Part shown: piece after piece, positions 1 to 8,006 of the stretch
How the letters are laid out: each line of letters starts with the position of its first letter
How positions within the stretch are numbered: position 1 is the stretch's first letter
Assembly: GCA_910588235.1 (NCBI GenBank)
Contig: CAJUOQ010000047.1
Span: 1-13,802, forward strand
Direction of reading: 5' to 3'
Source of the DNA: an uncultured Atopostipes sp.
Lineage (GTDB): Bacteria; Bacillota; Bacilli; Lactobacillales; Carnobacteriaceae_A
Length of the DNA stretch: 13,802 nt
The notes under the pieces: model-generated
What the model was told of the DNA's origin: nothing
What the model saw: the letters and a program-made list of their open reading frames with translations, nothing else
The model's database searches: none
Translations under genes and position numbers: made by a program

Positions 1-84
1 GAAATCTATACCAAAAATTCGGGAATTAGTCCCCGAGAACTATTTTACACATACGATACAAAATTAAAGGCAAAGGAGCTATAG
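1..84 (+). CDS. C-terminal end of an unidentified protein (partial, 27 codons)
   Basis: Frame 1 is open from the first base to a TAG at 82-84. It encodes 27 residues that include SPRELFYTYDTKLK and end in KAKEL. The tail is hydrophilic, with no membrane segment or motif I recognise. The stop codon lies in the loop of the hairpin at 69-97, and zwf converges from the other side. This matches the layout of the other convergent pairs in the window, which favours a real gene end over chance. A 27-codon open frame in AT-rich DNA could still be accidental. No function can be assigned. Confidence 0.45.
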   Translation, partial: EIYTKNSGISPRELFYTYDTKLKAKEL

Positions 85-112
85 GGCTCACTTTGCCGAA
101 TCTTATTTTTAT
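64..112. terminator. Probable bidirectional terminator between the left-edge gene and zwf
   Basis: GGCAAAGGAGC (69-79) pairs with GCTC-A-CTTTGCC (86-97), with a single bulged A and a TATAGG loop. Reading leftward as the zwf transcript, the stem is followed by TTTAATTTTG, a good U-tract, and starts about 22 bases after the zwf stop. Reading rightward, the T-rich stretch (TCTTATTTTTA) begins four bases after the stem, so it is weaker in that direction. Confidence 0.6.
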
Positions 113-119
113 TTAGATA

Positions 120-1568
120 TTATTCCCAAAACCAGTGATGGTTTTCTTTTTCTAGTAATTCATAAGCTTCCTTTGGACCATTCGTATTGACCGGATATTT
201 AAATAAGTCGCTCGGATCTGCTTCCCAAGCTGTCCGGATAGCATCGATATATCTCCAAGATTCTGCTACTTCTTCCCAGTGTACAAAGCTTGTTTTATCG
301 CCTTGTAAAGCATTCAGAATCAATTTTTCATAATCATCGGGGATCGAGTTTTCTATTTGATAGTCTAAAGAAATAGGTTCTGTATTGAATACATGACCGA
401 CTTGTTTACTATTCAGTTGTAACGCTAATCCTTCTGTTGGTCCAATATGAATCGTTAAAACATTTTCTGAAAGTTCGTCGGCATCAAAAAGCGAAGACTC
501 ATCGTTTTTGAAAACAACATCGACTCGGGTGCTTTTTCCTTTCATACGTTTTCCAGTACGAATATAAACAGGGGTATTTGCCCATTGTTCATTTTCAGAC
601 TCGACTTTTCCGGCAATAAAAGTTTCAACAATAGAGCCTTCGTTGACTTCATTTTCAGATAAATAATCTAAAATACCCGGAGCGTCTGGAGAAGTAGTAT
701 ATTGCCCGCGGACAAATTTATCTTTTATATTCTGACTGTCGAGTAATTTTAGATTTTTTAAAGCATTAACTTTTTCTTTTGTCACATCTTCTGAATGATA
801 AGACTGGGGTTCATCCATTAAGAGCAGGCTAACAATTTGTAAAATATGGTTTTGGCCCATATCGCGTAGCGCGCCACTTTGCTCATAGTAAGCTCCACGA
901 TCTTCGACTCCGATATCTTCGGCCAGTGTTACCTGCATATTTGAAATAAACTTCTGATTCCATAAATGTTTAATAAGAGGATTCCCAAAACGAAGCGTCA
1001 TTAAAGATTGCACCATTTCTTTTCCTAAATAGTGATCAATACGATAAATTTGTTCTTCATCAAAGGACTCTAAAATTTCGTTATTGAGTTCATTTGAATT
1101 TTCATATTCTGTTCCAAATGGTTTTTCAATAATTACTCGGTTAAAGCCGTTTTCAGTCACTAATCCTTCTTCACGTAGGTGAGAAGTGATCGTGCCAAAA
1201 AAGCTGGGGGACATAGATAAATAAAACACCCGATTACCACCGATTTCGTATTCTTCATCGAGGGTATTGGCTAAATGAAGTAACGTTCGATAGTTCTCGG
1301 TATCTTTCACGTTATGTGATTGGTAGCGAAAATGACTAGCAAATTCTTCTGCATGTTGATCAGAAACTTTGATGTCATCAATAGCGTCTGTAACTATTTC
1401 TTGGTAATAGTCATCAGACCATTCTCGACGGGCAGTGCCTATAACCGCGAAATTTTCGTTTAAATAATTTTCTTTATACAATTTATAAAGAGCTGGATAC
1501 AATTTCCGATAGGCTAAATCACCTGTCCCTCCGAATATAATAAATAATGCTTTTTGGTTTTGAGACAT
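120..1568 (-). CDS. zwf: Glucose-6-phosphate 1-dehydrogenase
   Basis: Oxidises glucose 6-phosphate to 6-phosphogluconolactone with NADP+, the first step of the oxidative pentose phosphate pathway, in the cytosol. The protein is 482 residues, normal for the family. An N-terminal Rossmann domain carries the dinucleotide loop GGTGDLA (13-19). EKPFG (148-152) and the active-site signature RIDHYLGKE (176-184, catalytic His179) follow, then the large C-terminal beta+alpha domain. The open frame extends 21 codons upstream to 1631. I place the start at 1568 because AAAGGAGA sits at the right distance before that ATG, and a good promoter (-35 at 1626-1631, -10 at 1603-1608) occupies the upstream extension. 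It is a monocistronic - strand gene, divergent from the helicase. No gnd gene lies beside it in the window. Identification is secure. Confidence 0.97.
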   Translation of the reverse strand: MSQNQKALFIIFGGTGDLAYRKLYPALYKLYKENYLNENFAVIGTARREWSDDYYQEIVTDAIDDIKVSDQHAEEFASHFRYQSHNVKDTENYRTLLHLANTLDEEYEIGGNRVFYLSMSPSFFGTITSHLREEGLVTENGFNRVIIEKPFGTEYENSNELNNEILESFDEEQIYRIDHYLGKEMVQSLMTLRFGNPLIKHLWNQKFISNMQVTLAEDIGVEDRGAYYEQSGALRDMGQNHILQIVSLLLMDEPQSYHSEDVTKEKVNALKNLKLLDSQNIKDKFVRGQYTTSPDAPGILDYLSENEVNEGSIVETFIAGKVESENEQWANTPVYIRTGKRMKGKSTRVDVVFKNDESSLFDADELSENVLTIHIGPTEGLALQLNSKQVGHVFNTEPISLDYQIENSIPDDYEKLILNALQGDKTSFVHWEEVAESWRYIDAIRTAWEADPSDLFKYPVNTNGPKEAYELLEKENHHWFWE

Positions 1569-1602
1569 TATCGCTATCTCCTTTTCTAATTGACTTACTT
1601 TC

Positions 1603-1631
1603 ATTTTACTTTTTATTTCTTTCTGAAGCAA
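1603..1631 (-). promoter_or_regulatory. zwf promoter
   Basis: On the - strand, TTGCTT (1626-1631) and TAAAAT (1603-1608) are separated by exactly 17 bases. Transcription would start near 1596, giving a leader of about 28 bases with an AAAGGAG ribosome site. The element lies inside the longest open frame and so rules out the upstream start. Confidence 0.65.
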
Positions 1632-1691
1632 CTTTCTGGACGGAAAGATTTTATATTTACGAAATATGCACTAGCGATACGAAGCGGACTT

Positions 1692-1700
1692 TGGTAGAAT
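1692..1700 (+). promoter_or_regulatory. Extended -10 promoter for the helicase gene
   Basis: TGGTAGAAT is an extended -10 element (TG-n-TAGAAT). No convincing -35 hexamer lies 16-18 bases upstream. The predicted start near 1707 leaves a leader of about 26 bases that contains AGGAGAG (1719-1725). Confidence 0.45.
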
Positions 1701-1732
1701 AGGTTTCGAAATCCAGATAGGAGAGATAGAGT

Positions 1733-3064
1733 ATGACAAATACTTTTGAACAATTTAAGCTACAACCTTACTTATTAGAAGCTATTGATGAGTTAAATTT
1801 TAAAGAACCAACTGCTATTCAAACCGAAGTCATCACACAAGTTCAATCGAATCGTGACATCATTGGACAATCGAAAACAGGTTCAGGAAAAACCCATGCT
1901 TTTTTATTACCTCTTTTGAATCAATTAAAAGAAGAGGCGAACGAAGTACAAATCGTTATTACCGCGCCTAGTCGTGAATTAGCGGAGCAACTATACCAAG
2001 CAACTATCCAATTAACCGCACATGCACCTTGGGAGATCCAAGTTTCACGTTTTATGGGCGGAATGGATAAAAATCGCCAAATTGAAAGCTTGCAATCCTC
2101 ACAACCAGACGTAGCCATAGGGACACCGGGAAGATTACTTGATTTAGTGAAATCGAATGACTTAAAAACATATACTGCTTTTGCGATGGTCGTAGACGAA
2201 GCAGATATGACCTTAGATTTAGGTTTCCTCGAAGAAGTGGATCAAATTGCTGGAACATTGTCATCGACTAGTCAGTTTTTAGTCTTTTCAGCTACGATTC
2301 CTCAAAAATTACAACCTTTCTTACAAAAATATATGAATGATCCATTGAAGATTGAAATTGAAAACAAAGAAATTATTTCAGACTTAGTCGATAATTGGCT
2401 AATCTCAACAAAAAATAGAGATCGATTTAATCTTATTTATGATTTGTTGACGATTGGGAATCCTTATCTCGTGTTAATCTTTGCGAATACAAAAGAAACA
2501 GTGGAAGAATTAGCGAAAAAGCTTGCAGAAAAAGGACTCAATGTGGGAACTTTACATGGTGGACTTGATTCGCGTGAACGTCGTAGAATGATGCGTAGTA
2601 TCCATCAATTAGATTATCAATATATCGTGGCGACCGATCTCGCAGCTCGAGGAATTGATATTGAAGGGGTATCACACGTTATTAATGCGGAAGTGCCTCA
2701 AGACTTATCTTATTTTGTACACCGAGTAGGGCGTACGGGAAGAAACAACATCCCTGGAATTGCGATTACTTTATATTCGCCCGGAGACGAAGAAGATATT
2801 CAGACGATTGAAAATATGGGGATTACTTTTGAAGAAAAGACCATTAAAAATCATGAAATTGTCGATGCACCTCAAAGAAGAAGCGACCGCAAGAAACCAA
2901 AACAGCCCTTAGAATATGACGCTGAAATCGAAGGAATGGCGCATAAAGCGAAGAAAAAGATTAAACCAGGATATAAACGTAAAATTCGAGCAAAACGCCG
3001 TAAGAAAAATCAGCAAAAAAGACGACAAGAAAATCGTCGTAACAAGAACAAACGACGTCGATAA
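1733..3064 (+). CDS. cshB: DEAD-box ATP-dependent RNA helicase, CshB type
   Basis: ATP-dependent RNA helicase of 443 residues, expected to remodel RNA in ribosome assembly, mRNA turnover or cold adaptation. The motifs appear in order: Q motif around 22-30, motif I SKTGSGKT (47-54), PSRELA (80-84), TPGRL (131-135), VDEAD (154-158), SAT (186-188), ATDLAARGID (300-309) and HRVGRTGR (330-337). The last 60 or so residues form a very basic Lys/Arg-rich tail, as in B. subtilis CshB (YqfR), which is almost the same length. The tail probably binds rRNA or the degradosome, which is inference. AGGAGAG precedes the ATG at a good distance. The gene is divergent from zwf and ends in a strong terminator. 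Assignment to CshB rather than another DEAD-box paralogue rests on length, the tail and neighbourhood. Confidence 0.9.
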   Translation: MTNTFEQFKLQPYLLEAIDELNFKEPTAIQTEVITQVQSNRDIIGQSKTGSGKTHAFLLPLLNQLKEEANEVQIVITAPSRELAEQLYQATIQLTAHAPWEIQVSRFMGGMDKNRQIESLQSSQPDVAIGTPGRLLDLVKSNDLKTYTAFAMVVDEADMTLDLGFLEEVDQIAGTLSSTSQFLVFSATIPQKLQPFLQKYMNDPLKIEIENKEIISDLVDNWLISTKNRDRFNLIYDLLTIGNPYLVLIFANTKETVEELAKKLAEKGLNVGTLHGGLDSRERRRMMRSIHQLDYQYIVATDLAARGIDIEGVSHVINAEVPQDLSYFVHRVGRTGRNNIPGIAITLYSPGDEEDIQTIENMGITFEEKTIKNHEIVDAPQRRSDRKKPKQPLEYDAEIEGMAHKAKKKIKPGYKRKIRAKRRKKNQQKRRQENRRNKNKRRR

Positions 3065-3106
3065 TAAAGAAGGACTTTACTCTCGAAAGTAAAGTCCTTC
3101 TTTATT
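3063..3106. terminator. Bidirectional terminator between cshB and the DUF1189 gene
   Basis: A perfect 19-base-pair inverted repeat (3063-3081 with 3088-3106) surrounds the loop CTCGAA. The arms end in TTCTTTATT on both strands, so the same hairpin can stop transcription from either side. The cshB stop codon (3062-3064) overlaps the left arm. Confidence 0.88.
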
Positions 3107-3128
3107 ACATGCTCAATTTTTAAGAAAA

Positions 3129-3926
3129 TTATTCCTCATCATGATCATGATTATTTTGTTTTTCCATCCGTTTTTTCATTTCGGTAATACTCATATAGTA
3201 GAAGACTAAAGACGCTCCAAAGATCACTTCAAATTGAAAGGAGATCGGATAGATTACAGCACTGATTAAATGAACAATCAATGTCGGGAGAATGGTCGCA
3301 AGTAAAGCGATCTTTGCACTTTGGCCGAAACGTAAAGCTGTCCGACGATAAATAGAAATTAAATTCGCAAAAAGAGCTAAAGGGAAGAACTGGAAAACAA
3401 AAAGGAATAAATTAAAAATAAAAAGAAAGATAACGAAAAAGATGATCATCCCTGGTGATAGATCCCCCACGCTATCGATCATGCTTTTTAAATCTCCTGT
3501 GGTAAAATGTTCTAAAGCTGAATATTGAATCGAATAATCTTGACCCATCATATTGAGATAGATTTCATCCTGCAATAAACCGACAGAAAGAGGCACAGAA
3601 GTTGTGTTCATATTGCGGTTGATTGTCTCAGAATTGACTTGATCTTCCGTATCGAAATATAAAATAATACTATCTGTTTGGTAAATATAACTATCGGCAT
3701 CACTCTCTAATTCATTATCTACCAATTCAAAATCTGGAATTGATTCTTTGACTTCATTAAAATCGTTGATAATGTTTTGACCGATCGGTAAGAACTCAAA
3801 TAAAGATAACAAAGTGACCGCAAAAGTTAATAATAGAGCAAGTGAGAAAAAGTGTGCGTTTTTCATATTTCTTCCGGTATATATTTCCTTTGGTTTTGTA
3901 AAAGCCGTTTTTACATAATTAATCAT
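3129..3926 (-). CDS. DUF1189 family integral membrane protein
   Basis: 265-residue membrane protein of unknown function that resembles the DUF1189 family (B. subtilis YqgB/YvdJ type). It starts with the family-like MINYVKTAFTKPKEIY. TM1 is about 26-47, followed by a hydrophilic region of roughly 110 residues (48-158), probably outside the cell. Three further hydrophobic segments follow at about 159-193, 205-228 and 232-247, then a charged cytoplasmic tail ending in HDHDEE. The frame can be read 8 codons further up to a TTG at 3950, but AAGGAG (3934-3939) lies seven bases before the ATG at 3926, so I use that start. It converges on cshB and is divergent from the ECF gene. In B. subtilis a family member also lies near sodA. 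Family-level call only. No reaction is known to me. Confidence 0.8.
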   Translation of the reverse strand: MINYVKTAFTKPKEIYTGRNMKNAHFFSLALLLTFAVTLLSLFEFLPIGQNIINDFNEVKESIPDFELVDNELESDADSYIYQTDSIILYFDTEDQVNSETINRNMNTTSVPLSVGLLQDEIYLNMMGQDYSIQYSALEHFTTGDLKSMIDSVGDLSPGMIIFFVIFLFIFNLFLFVFQFFPLALFANLISIYRRTALRFGQSAKIALLATILPTLIVHLISAVIYPISFQFEVIFGASLVFYYMSITEMKKRMEKQNNHDHDEE

Positions 3927-4132
3927 TTGATAACTCCTTAATCTATTCAAACATACTCCTTTAGTTTAGCGAAAGGCTTAGTAAAAGTAAATGAAGCTCG
4001 CAAATATTTTGTTTGATTATTTTGTGAAAATAACAGAAGCAATCCATTCAGTTTGAGAAAGATAGTTAATGCGTTTTTCCTAAAAGTATATTAAACTATT
4101 AATAATAAAATGAAAGAGTAGTAGGTGTGAAG

Positions 4133-4732
4133 ATGAGAAAAAACAGAAATATATTTAGTATGACCATCATCAGTATGTTGATTGCTATTTTAATTATTCA
4201 AACTTTTGTACCCATCTTAGGTTATATTCCCTTAGGACCGTTTGATGTCACGATTGTCCATATTACGGTTATTTTGACGGCAGTATTGTTTGGAAGCAAA
4301 ATGGGATTGACTGTCGGGACGATTTGGGGAATTTTGAGCATGATTCGGGCGTATACGCAGCCTACGCCTTTTAATATTGTATTTTTAAACCCTTTAATAT
4401 CAGTTGTTCCGCGGATGCTTGTGGGATGGATCAGTGGCTTAATATTTCAATGGATTAAAAATCACTTATCCGAGCGTTTATCTTACACAGTGACCGCTTT
4501 AGTAGGGACCTTATTGAATACAATTCTGGTATTAGGGGGCATTTATATTTTTGCAGCGGAAACTTATGCCTATGCCCTAGGTGTTCCAGAGTCTGCCTTA
4601 TTAAGTATACTAGGAACGGTTGTCGCGACCAATGGAGTCATTGAAGTCATTGCGAGTATGATTATATTACCTTTAGTCGCCGGCCCGCTCACTCGTTTTT
4701 TAAAACGACGCAACCAAGAGACCGGTTTGTAA
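4133..4732 (+). CDS. ECF transporter S component (PanT-like, COG4684 type)
   Basis: Substrate-binding membrane subunit of an energy-coupling factor vitamin transporter, 199 residues with about six hydrophobic helices. The stretch PLGPFDVTIVHITVIL (37-52), the GxxxGLxxGxxxG pattern after it, and NPLISVVPRMLVGW (86-99) are typical of ECF S components. They look closest to the group that includes the pantothenate-type PanT, but substrate choice from sequence alone is unsafe. No ATPase or T component is in the window, so it probably docks on a shared EcfAA'T module encoded elsewhere. The frame also opens at a GTG at 4127. I prefer the ATG at 4133 because AGGTG (4123-4127) is the only ribosome site and covers the GTG. 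The gene is alone on its strand before sodA and lacks a clear terminator. Confidence 0.82.
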   Translation: MRKNRNIFSMTIISMLIAILIIQTFVPILGYIPLGPFDVTIVHITVILTAVLFGSKMGLTVGTIWGILSMIRAYTQPTPFNIVFLNPLISVVPRMLVGWISGLIFQWIKNHLSERLSYTVTALVGTLLNTILVLGGIYIFAAETYAYALGVPESALLSILGTVVATNGVIEVIASMIILPLVAGPLTRFLKRRNQETGL

Positions 4733-4829
4733 AAAAGACAAACAATAGACGTTCTTCTATTTAATTTAAAGCGAGTAAATATTTAAAAAGCAGTCATTAA
4801 AAGAAAAGATACGAATTGAATCTAATTAT

Positions 4830-4858
4830 TTTACCTGATACTAGAATTATGCTAGAGT
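4830..4858 (+). promoter_or_regulatory. sodA promoter
   Basis: TTTACC (4830-4835) and TAGAGT (4853-4858) are 17 bases apart, with TG one base before the -10 (TGCTAGAGT, extended -10). The leader is about 40 bases and ends in AAGGAGG. CTAG occurs twice, seven bases apart (4841-4855), across the -10. I see no good PerR or Fur box. Confidence 0.55.
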
Positions 4859-4905
4859 AGGAATTGAATAAGCGTTAGAGAAAAATTCAAGGAGGAATCT
4901 TATTC

Positions 4906-5514
4906 ATGACTTATAAATTACCAGATTTGCCATACGCATATGATGCACTAGAGCCACATATTGATGAGGAGACAATGAAGCTTCATCATGACAAACACCA
5001 TAACACTTATGTGGAAAAAACAAATCAAGCGTTAGAAGCCCATGAAGACTTACAAGAACTATCGATCGAAGAGCTAGTTGCTAAGTTAGACGAAGTTCCT
5101 GAAGATATTCGTACAGCTGTACGTAACAACGGTGGTGGACATGCTAACCACTCATTATTCTGGGAAGTTCTTTCTCCAGAAGGCGGCGGTGAACCAATTG
5201 GTGAGCTAGCAGACGCAATTAATGATGCATTTGGTAGTTTCGATGATTTTAAATCAGAATTAGAAGCCGCATCAACTGGACAATTCGGTTCTGGTTGGGG
5301 TTGGCTCGTTGTAGATAATGGTGACTTGAAAGTAACAAGTACTCCAAATCAAGATTCTCCACTTACAGATGGACAAACACCAATCTTTGGTATTGATGTT
5401 TGGGAACATGCTTACTACCTAAACTATCAAAACGTCCGTGCAGATTACGTAAAAGCAATCTGGAACATTGTAAATTGGGACGAAGTAGCTAGAAGATATG
5501 ACGAAGCTAAATAA
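4906..5514 (+). CDS. sodA: Superoxide dismutase, manganese type
   Basis: Converts superoxide to oxygen and hydrogen peroxide in the cytosol. The 202-residue length is standard for bacterial Mn/Fe SOD. All four metal ligands are present: His27 (in LHHDKHHNTY), His82 (in GGGHANHSLFW), Asp164 and His168 (in DVWEHAYYLNYQNVR). GGGHANH and TPNQDSP are the Mn-SOD forms of these segments and match B. subtilis SodA closely, so manganese is the likely cofactor. Fe or cambialistic use cannot be excluded by sequence. A strong AAGGAGG ribosome site lies nine bases before the ATG. The gene has its own promoter and a strong terminator, so it is probably transcribed alone. Identification is secure. Confidence 0.97.
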   Translation: MTYKLPDLPYAYDALEPHIDEETMKLHHDKHHNTYVEKTNQALEAHEDLQELSIEELVAKLDEVPEDIRTAVRNNGGGHANHSLFWEVLSPEGGGEPIGELADAINDAFGSFDDFKSELEAASTGQFGSGWGWLVVDNGDLKVTSTPNQDSPLTDGQTPIFGIDVWEHAYYLNYQNVRADYVKAIWNIVNWDEVARRYDEAK

Positions 5515-5535
5515 ATTTACAAAAGAATGAATCGT

Positions 5536-5588
5536 AAAACCCTTAGTAGCTGGGCTTGTCTAAATAAGCCCACTATTAAGGGTTTTTT
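5536..5588 (+). terminator. sodA intrinsic terminator
   Basis: AAAACCCTTA (5536-5545) pairs with TAAGGGTTTT (5577-5586). An inner stem (GTAG-c-TGGGCTT with AAGCCCACTAT) and an eight-base loop continue it. A run of six T (5583-5588) follows the GGG. The long GC-containing stem plus T-tract makes this a strong terminator. Confidence 0.9.
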
Positions 5589-5750
5589 GTTTGTGCAGTC
5601 TAAATAATTGTCCCTTTAAAGGGGGGATGGATATCTATTCATAGAACATTCATCATTTAATTGAGAATTAGTAATGCAAAGGGGTATTTATTTTGTTAAA
5701 CTAGAACATAGATTATTTTAGATTCCTTGAATCAGAAGAGGTTAGTAATT

Positions 5751-7886
5751 ATGGCAAGAGCAAAAAACAACAGAAAAGATAGAAAAAAATCACATATTCC
5801 TTTTCGTCTAAATTTATTATTCTTTATAATTTTCCTATTATTTGTAGTCTTAATTATAAATACTGGATTTTTACAGATTATTAAAGGTGACGAATTTAAG
5901 GCAGAAGTCGAGCGTACAGAGAGTACGATTATTCGTGGGAATGTGCCACGAGGAGAAATTTACGATTCTAAATTAAGACCTTTAGTCGCAAACGAGGCTA
6001 AAAATACAATTATGTATACAAGAGGTTCCAATACAAAAACGGAAAACATGGCAGAAGTCGCTTATAACTTGGCGAACTTAATTGATATTCCTCATTCATC
6101 TCCTTTTGAAAGTGACGATAGTGATCTTACAGAACGTGACTTAAAGGATTATTTTTATGCAACAAATACCGAACTTATGGATGAACGGATTGAAGAACAT
6201 CTGGAAGCCAACAATATTGAAGCCAATGATTTTAGTTATGCAGACTCTATAGAACTGATTGATGATGCTGAAATCATGGATTATTCAGATCGAGAGCTAA
6301 AAGCAGTTGCGATTTTTACTAAGATGAACTCTGCTTATGCTTTAAGTACAGTCAATATTAAAAACCAAGAAGTTTCTCAAGAAGAAATTGCTCGGGTAAG
6401 TGAAAATAATAAGATGCTTCCTGGGGTTTCAACAGGAATAGACTGGTCGCGAGTGTATCCACAAAATAATGCTTTACGAAGTGTCCTAGGAAATGTTTCA
6501 ACAGAAGCGCAAGGATTACCTAGTGCGCAAGTAAATGAATATCTGGCAAAAGGTTACTCACGAAATGATCGAGTCGGCCGAAGTTTACTTGAAGCAGAAT
6601 ATGAAAACGTCTTGCGTGGAAGCAAATCGAAATCGAAAACTGAAACAGATAACTCAGGCGATATTATTACACAAGAAGAAATATATCCCGGAAGTAAAGG
6701 ACATAATCTAGTGTTAACACTGGATATGGACTTCCAAGAGAACGTCGATCAAATCGTTACAGACGTTGTCAACAATCGAAGAGGTTTAAATGATAGTGCC
6801 TATGCTGTAGCGCTTGATCCAAGTGACGGGAAAGTATTAGCGATGAGTGGTAAGAAAGTCGAAGATGGCGAAGTCCGAGATGATACACTTGGAGTTATTC
6901 AAAATGCATTTGAAATGGGGTCTTCCGTGAAGGCTGCGACAGTGCTGGCAGGTTATATGGACGGTGTAATTACAACCGATGATAATACGATCGTAGATGC
7001 GCCAATGAGATTCGCGGGTTCACAAAATATATCATCTGTCTTTAATAGAAGCGGAAGTGTTCCCGTGAATGATATGACGGCCCTTCAATATTCTTCAAAC
7101 GTTTATATGTCAACGTTAGCCATGCGTATGGGCGGTTACTGGGATTATGCTCCAAATCAAGGATTACCTATTGATGGTCAAGCAACAGTAGAAAAAATGC
7201 GTAGTTATTATCGCCAATTTGGATTAGGTAGTGAGACGGGCATTGACTTGCCCAATGAATCAACGGGTCAAGCGGGTAATACTACAAACCCCGGAGAAGC
7301 TTTATTCTTTTCTTTCGGACAGTTTGATACTTATACACCGATGCAACTTGCCCAATATGCCTCTACTATCGCGAATGGAGGAACAAGATATGCTCCTCAC
7401 TTAGTTTCTGAAATTCGCCAAACGAACCAAGAAAATGGCGAAGTCGGTCGATTGGTGGCAGAAGTTAAACCAAAAATTATGAACACGATTGATGTAACTG
7501 ATGAACAGATGAGTCGTGTTCATAATGGATTGAATTTAGTTGTTAATGGTGACTATGGTTATGCGCCAGGTATCTTCTCAGGTACTCCTTATCATGCAGC
7601 TGGTAAGACAGGAACTGCCCAAGCAAGTTACTGGGGTGAGAATGAAGACCATCGAGGCGAAAGTGTCACAAACGTTACTTTTATCGGCTATGCGCCTTAT
7701 GATGATCCAGAGATTGCGGTAGCCGTCGTTGTTCCTTACTTACCAAACGAAAATACAGGGACAGTTAACCTAGAGATGTCTAAACAAATTATGGATGCTT
7801 ACTTTGAAGTGGGAGAATATGAAGATGAAGAACCAACTACCGTCGAAGAAGCTGAAGAAGAAGGCGAAACTGAAAGCGAAGAATAA
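5751..7886 (+). CDS. Class B penicillin-binding protein (PBP2b-type D,D-transpeptidase)
   Basis: Membrane-anchored transpeptidase that cross-links peptidoglycan, 711 residues. A basic cytoplasmic N-terminus (MARAKNNRKDRKK) leads into one TM segment (about 20-38). A PBP dimerisation domain follows (NVPRGEIYD at 64-72, VGRSLLEAEYE at 275-285), then the transpeptidase domain. Catalytic motifs are SSVK (391-394, nucleophile Ser391), SSN (448-450) and KTG (619-621). The GSSVKAAT context recalls the PBP2b/penA elongation enzymes of streptococci and enterococci more than PBP2x, and no PASTA repeats follow. The partner would then be RodA/MreCD, which is inference. The C-terminus (687-711) is strikingly acidic. 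The frame continues up to a TTG at 5727, but AGAAGAGG nine bases before the ATG at 5751 fixes the start. No clear promoter: TGTTAAACT (5694-5702) could be an extended -10. Confidence 0.93.
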   Translation: MARAKNNRKDRKKSHIPFRLNLLFFIIFLLFVVLIINTGFLQIIKGDEFKAEVERTESTIIRGNVPRGEIYDSKLRPLVANEAKNTIMYTRGSNTKTENMAEVAYNLANLIDIPHSSPFESDDSDLTERDLKDYFYATNTELMDERIEEHLEANNIEANDFSYADSIELIDDAEIMDYSDRELKAVAIFTKMNSAYALSTVNIKNQEVSQEEIARVSENNKMLPGVSTGIDWSRVYPQNNALRSVLGNVSTEAQGLPSAQVNEYLAKGYSRNDRVGRSLLEAEYENVLRGSKSKSKTETDNSGDIITQEEIYPGSKGHNLVLTLDMDFQENVDQIVTDVVNNRRGLNDSAYAVALDPSDGKVLAMSGKKVEDGEVRDDTLGVIQNAFEMGSSVKAATVLAGYMDGVITTDDNTIVDAPMRFAGSQNISSVFNRSGSVPVNDMTALQYSSNVYMSTLAMRMGGYWDYAPNQGLPIDGQATVEKMRSYYRQFGLGSETGIDLPNESTGQAGNTTNPGEALFFSFGQFDTYTPMQLAQYASTIANGGTRYAPHLVSEIRQTNQENGEVGRLVAEVKPKIMNTIDVTDEQMSRVHNGLNLVVNGDYGYAPGIFSGTPYHAAGKTGTAQASYWGENEDHRGESVTNVTFIGYAPYDDPEIAVAVVVPYLPNENTGTVNLEMSKQIMDAYFEVGEYEDEEPTTVEEAEEEGETESEE

Positions 7887-7896
7887 CATTTCAGAC

Positions 7897-7930
7897 AAAA
7901 AAAGAGAGCAAAAAAATGCTCTCTTTTTTT
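7897..7930. terminator. Terminator downstream of the PBP gene
   Basis: A 14-base-pair stem (7897-7910 with 7917-7930) has the GC core GAGAGCA/TGCTCTC, an A6 loop and T7 at its 3' end. The arms are A7 and T7, so it works equally well for rpmG transcripts coming from the right, in addition to rpmG's own terminator. Confidence 0.9.
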
Positions 7931-7957
7931 ATATAAAAATTAATAGAAAATAATTGT

Positions 7958-7991
7958 AAAAATAAAAAATCCCAAGAAAGTTCTCGGGATT
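7958..7991 (-). terminator. rpmG intrinsic terminator
   Basis: On the - strand AATCCCGAGA pairs with TCTTGGGATT (10 pairs including one G-T, loop ACTT), followed by TTTTATTTTT. It begins 16 bases after the rpmG stop codon. Confidence 0.8.
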
Positions 7992-8006
7992 CAACAAATT
8001 ATTAAA

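Noticed and set aside
1921..2264. Two - strand open frames inside cshB
   Set aside because: They lie wholly within a gene with unmistakable helicase motifs, have no ribosome site and show no recognisable protein features.
3943..3954. Three-codon frame (ATG TTT GAA TAG) just upstream of the DUF1189 start on the - strand
   Set aside because: AAAAGGAG is only one base from its ATG, too close to initiate normally, and it is too short to evaluate.
4726..4780. Possible terminator after the ECF S gene (GTTTGT/ACAAAC and AATAGA/TCTATT stems)
   Set aside because: Six-pair A-T-rich stems without a proper T-run, too weak to call.
4841..4855. CTAG-7-CTAG over the sodA -10
   Set aside because: Each CTAG is its own palindrome, so the symmetry carries little information. 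It does not match PerR, Fur or MntR boxes I know.
5611..5627. CCCTTTAAAGGG palindrome upstream of the PBP gene
   Set aside because: Short and without a usable loop or T-tract, and too far from any promoter match to call an operator.
7540..7722. 60-codon + strand frame inside the PBP gene
   Set aside because: An out-of-frame shadow over the KTG region, with low-complexity composition.
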